Part shown: in pieces, positions 6,085 to 7,667 of the stretch
Position numbering within the stretch: the first letter of the stretch is position 1
How the letters are laid out: every line of letters begins with the position of its first letter
Assembly (NCBI GenBank): GCA_009839585.1
Contig: VXPI01000116.1
Coordinates: 9,362 to 17,028, forward strand
DNA from: Gammaproteobacteria bacterium
GTDB taxonomy: Bacteria; Pseudomonadota; Gammaproteobacteria; Arenicellales; Poriferihabitantaceae
Direction of reading: 5' to 3'
Length of the DNA stretch: 7,667 nucleotides
Translations under genes and position numbers: made by a program
Notes under the pieces: generated by a model
The model's input: the letters and a program-made list of their open reading frames with translations, nothing else
Told to the model about the DNA's origin: nothing
Database searches by the model: none

Positions 6085-6999
6085 ATGCGCGGGGTAATCA
6101 CGAATCGAATGTCCAGTAGCAAGTCAAAACCGGCAAATCAGGAAGCAGTCGTCACGCGATTGCTCGAGGTGATTGATGACCTGCCGAGCAAGTTACAGAT
6201 AGCAGCCCGGTACATCATTGATCATCCGCATGAAGTGGGTATTAACACCATGCGTAATCTGGCTTCGGAAGCAGAGGTTCATCCAAACTGCTTCGTGCGT
6301 CTTGCGCGCGAACTGGGTTTCAGTGGTCATGAGGAGATGCGTGAGCGATTTCGTGATTTTGTAAGAAGTGGTTTCGGGAGCAGTTCAGACCGGGTCAAGC
6401 ATCTGCAAGATCTTGAGAAACAGGGCGGTACTTCGAGTATCGTGGCAGGGATTGCCGAATCAATTCTCAATAATCATGTGCAGACCGTGCAATCCCTTGA
6501 TGTACAAGCTCTTGAGCAAGCCGTCAAGTGGATGTGGGAAAGTGATCGGGTTTATGTTCTGGGTTTAGGGGCTGGATATCCCCTGGCCTTTAATTTCTGG
6601 TATGTAGCTCGCATGATTCGTGAACATTTCATACTGATTCCAAGGCATGGAAGTCTGGCGATGGATGACATGTTGCATGCCGGAACCGGTGACCTGTTGT
6701 TTTGCATGACGTTTCAGCCGTACCGCACGGATGTTCTGGAAACGATGCGTTTTGTCAAGCGGCAGGGGGTCAGGATTATCGGTTTGTCCGACAGTTCGGC
6801 AGCAAAGATTTATCGGGAAGCCGATCTCGGCCTGTACGCGCCCACCCACACTCCGCAGTTTTTTCACAGTAATTCTGCGGTGACGGGGCTGTTGGAAATG
6901 CTATGTGCTATTCTGGTTGTGAAAGGCGGAAAGGCGGCCTCCCGTCATGTTGAAAAACTCAATACCCTGCGTTGGGAGAGTGGAATTTATGAAGAGTAG
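6085..6999 (+). CDS. RpiR/MurR-family transcriptional regulator (HTH + SIS domain)
   Basis: From ATG 6085 the protein has 304 residues, typical of the family. The N-terminal HTH domain is at about 20-95, with TMRNLASEAEVHPNCFVRLARELGF (55-79) as the recognition part in two blocks, TMRNLASEAEVHPN and CFVRLARELGF. The SIS domain is at about 150-285: DRVYVLGLGAGYPLAFNF (154-171), DLLFCMTFQPYRTDVLE (203-219) and RIIGLSDSSAAKIYREAD (230-247). SIS domains of RpiR relatives usually sense phosphosugars; here the usual S-x-S start of the phosphate loop reads TFQPYR, so another ligand is possible. ATG 6109 (MSSSKSKP, 296 residues) is an alternative start and may be better, since residues 1-8 look unrelated to the family; GGGG at 6090-6093 is rather far upstream of it. 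The gene diverges from the dehydrogenase, which it probably controls together with itself. Activator or repressor cannot be decided. Confidence 0.9.
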   Translation: MRGVITNRMSSSKSKPANQEAVVTRLLEVIDDLPSKLQIAARYIIDHPHEVGINTMRNLASEAEVHPNCFVRLARELGFSGHEEMRERFRDFVRSGFGSSSDRVKHLQDLEKQGGTSSIVAGIAESILNNHVQTVQSLDVQALEQAVKWMWESDRVYVLGLGAGYPLAFNFWYVARMIREHFILIPRHGSLAMDDMLHAGTGDLLFCMTFQPYRTDVLETMRFVKRQGVRIIGLSDSSAAKIYREADLGLYAPTHTPQFFHSNSAVTGLLEMLCAILVVKGGKAASRHVEKLNTLRWESGIYEE

Positions 7000-7082
7000 C
7001 CAGGACAGCACGGCCCGAAGAAGGCCAGGGCACTCGCTATAGTGTCGAAGCGGGTTTTGCGGAATAACAGAGGCATATTTCG

Positions 7083-7116
7083 AAAAAAAACCCATCGCCC
7101 GGAACTGGACGATGGG
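7083..7116 (-). terminator. Rho-independent terminator of the phasin gene
   Basis: On the - strand CCCATCG (7116-7110) pairs with CGATGGG (7097-7091). The stem extends by TCC/GGG, with one T-G wobble, to 10 bp around the loop AGTTCC, and eight T residues follow directly (7090-7083). It lies 46 bases past the phasin stop. On the + strand no T run follows the hairpin, so it should not end transcription of the RpiR-type gene. Confidence 0.9.
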
Positions 7117-7162
7117 ACACCAACAAGAGGAGGTTAGTTATGAAACTGGAGATCGGTTGCGA

Positions 7163-7498
7163 TCAGGCCGCTTTCTTGACGGCGGGAGCCGCTTTTTTCA
7201 CATCTGGCAACTTACGAGCTTCTTCAATGAACTTGGCATTGATCTTGCCCAAAGCTTCCAGATCGCTGGTGACCTGCTCGTTGACTTTCTTGGCGACAGC
7301 CTTTAGATCTTCCACGTAGACATTCAGTTCTTCAATGGTCTTGACTTCAAGCCCGGCGTTCAGGTTCTTGAAACCAAGGTCTGCATAAGCCTTGAAGCTT
7401 TCGACCTGCATTCCAACGACAGTTTCGACGTTTTTCAGAACCAGCTGATTGAATGCAATAGCCGGAGCCATAAAGTTGTTAATTTCGGTTGTTTTCAT
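7163..7498 (-). CDS. phaP: Phasin family protein (PHA granule-associated)
   Basis: Phasins coat polyhydroxyalkanoate granules and stabilise their surface. From ATG 7498 the protein has 111 residues and fits the short phasin type: amphipathic helices with no signal or membrane segment. Family-like blocks are FMAPAIAFNQLVLKNVETVV (residues 9-28), QVESFKAYADLGFKNLNAGL (31-50) and VEDLKAVAKKVNEQVTSDLE (62-81). The tail KKAAPAVKKAA is a short Lys/Ala/Pro run like those at the ends of DNA-binding phasins such as PhaF and PhaM, but much shorter. The in-frame ATG at 7567 would add 23 residues lying inside the predicted promoter, so 7498 is preferred. A weak GAG lies just upstream. It has its own promoter and terminator, so it is probably monocistronic. 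No pha synthase or depolymerase is in the window. Confidence 0.85.
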   Translation of the reverse strand: MKTTEINNFMAPAIAFNQLVLKNVETVVGMQVESFKAYADLGFKNLNAGLEVKTIEELNVYVEDLKAVAKKVNEQVTSDLEALGKINAKFIEEARKLPDVKKAAPAVKKAA

Positions 7499-7535
7499 TT
7501 TCTCAGTACCTATAAGTTGATATTTGATTGAATTG

Positions 7536-7544
7536 TGCAATGCA
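7536..7544. promoter_or_regulatory. TGC-N3-GCA motif 1 at the phasin promoter (PhaR-type site?)
   Basis: TGCAATGCA overlaps the last base of the predicted -10 box and the expected start site of the phasin gene. PhaR, the repressor that senses PHA, is known to bind TGC-rich dyads of the type TGC-N3-4-GCA upstream of phasin genes. No phaR gene is visible here, so the link is by motif and context. Confidence 0.5.
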
Positions 7545-7572
7545 TCATAAAGGCATTTATTGTGCATTGCAA
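7544..7572 (-). promoter_or_regulatory. Predicted phasin promoter
   Basis: On the - strand TTGCAA (7572-7567) and TATGAT (7549-7544) are exactly 17 bases apart; matches are 4/6 and 5/6. The leader to ATG 7498 would be about 40 bases. The spacing, the AT-rich surroundings and the flanking TGC dyads make this the best promoter in the window. Confidence 0.6.
7563..7571. promoter_or_regulatory. TGC-N3-GCA motif 2 at the phasin promoter (PhaR-type site?)
   Basis: TGCATTGCA is the exact reverse complement of motif 1, with centres 27 bases apart. It covers the predicted -35 box. Together the two copies flank the promoter, a layout suited to tight repression when no PHA granules are present. Confidence 0.5.
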
Positions 7573-7667
7573 CATTTTATTTGTATAAACTTCTTATGAA
7601 AACAATAAAAAATACATATGGTTTGGAACTTCTGCTCCCTAATCCATAAATAGAGCAGTCCGTGTCA

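Noticed and set aside
7000..7070. Possible terminator for the RpiR-type gene (GGCC/GGCC and CGCT/AGCG before GGTTTT)
   Set aside because: Stems are only 4 bp and the T run is short; not strong enough to call.
7632..7658. Inverted repeat CTGCTC/GAGCAG near the right edge
   Set aside because: Six-bp arms with a 15-base loop and no T run; the neighbouring gene is outside the window, so its role cannot be judged.

Overview
The window looks like ordinary chromosomal DNA of a heterotrophic proteobacterium, roughly half G+C by eye. Three things suggest this: a phasin gene (polyhydroxyalkanoate storage), a tRNA-Ser(CGA) with an encoded CCA end, and homologues typical of alpha-, beta- and gammaproteobacteria. 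I see no transposase, integrase, phage gene, CRISPR array or toxin-antitoxin pair. The genus cannot be named from this sequence.

Left part (1-2884, + strand): the C-terminal catalytic part of malonyl-CoA decarboxylase, cut by the window edge. A 224-base gap with two dyads follows. Then comes a small Rossmann-fold SDR protein lacking the classical Tyr/Lys active site, and 72 bases later a CitE/HpcH-type malyl-CoA lyase. The shared theme is short acyl-CoA chemistry: malonyl-CoA to acetyl-CoA, and malyl-CoA to or from acetyl-CoA plus glyoxylate.

Middle part (2891-5940, - strand): tRNA-Ser(CGA) lies between convergent genes and has its own near-consensus -10 box. Upstream of it are a carboxymuconolactone-decarboxylase-family protein and an 813-residue fusion of an FAD-dependent amine dehydrogenase with a GcvT folate-binding module (dimethylglycine/sarcosine dehydrogenase type).

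Right part (5941-7667): an RpiR/MurR-type regulator (HTH plus SIS domain) is divergent from the dehydrogenase. The shared 144-base (168 with the preferred regulator start) intergenic region holds a perfect TGATAC-N4-GTATCA dyad over the predicted dehydrogenase promoter. A convergent phasin gene follows, with a strong intrinsic terminator and a well-formed promoter carrying two TGC-N3-GCA motifs, the pattern described for the PHA-responsive repressor PhaR.

How it may fit together (inference): the dehydrogenase yields a demethylated glycine and one-carbon units on tetrahydrofolate, the left-hand enzymes feed acetyl-CoA and glyoxylate metabolism, and the phasin coats PHA made from acetyl-CoA. 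No wholly new system is evident. The most interesting points are the two regulatory architectures and the non-canonical SDR between two CoA enzymes.
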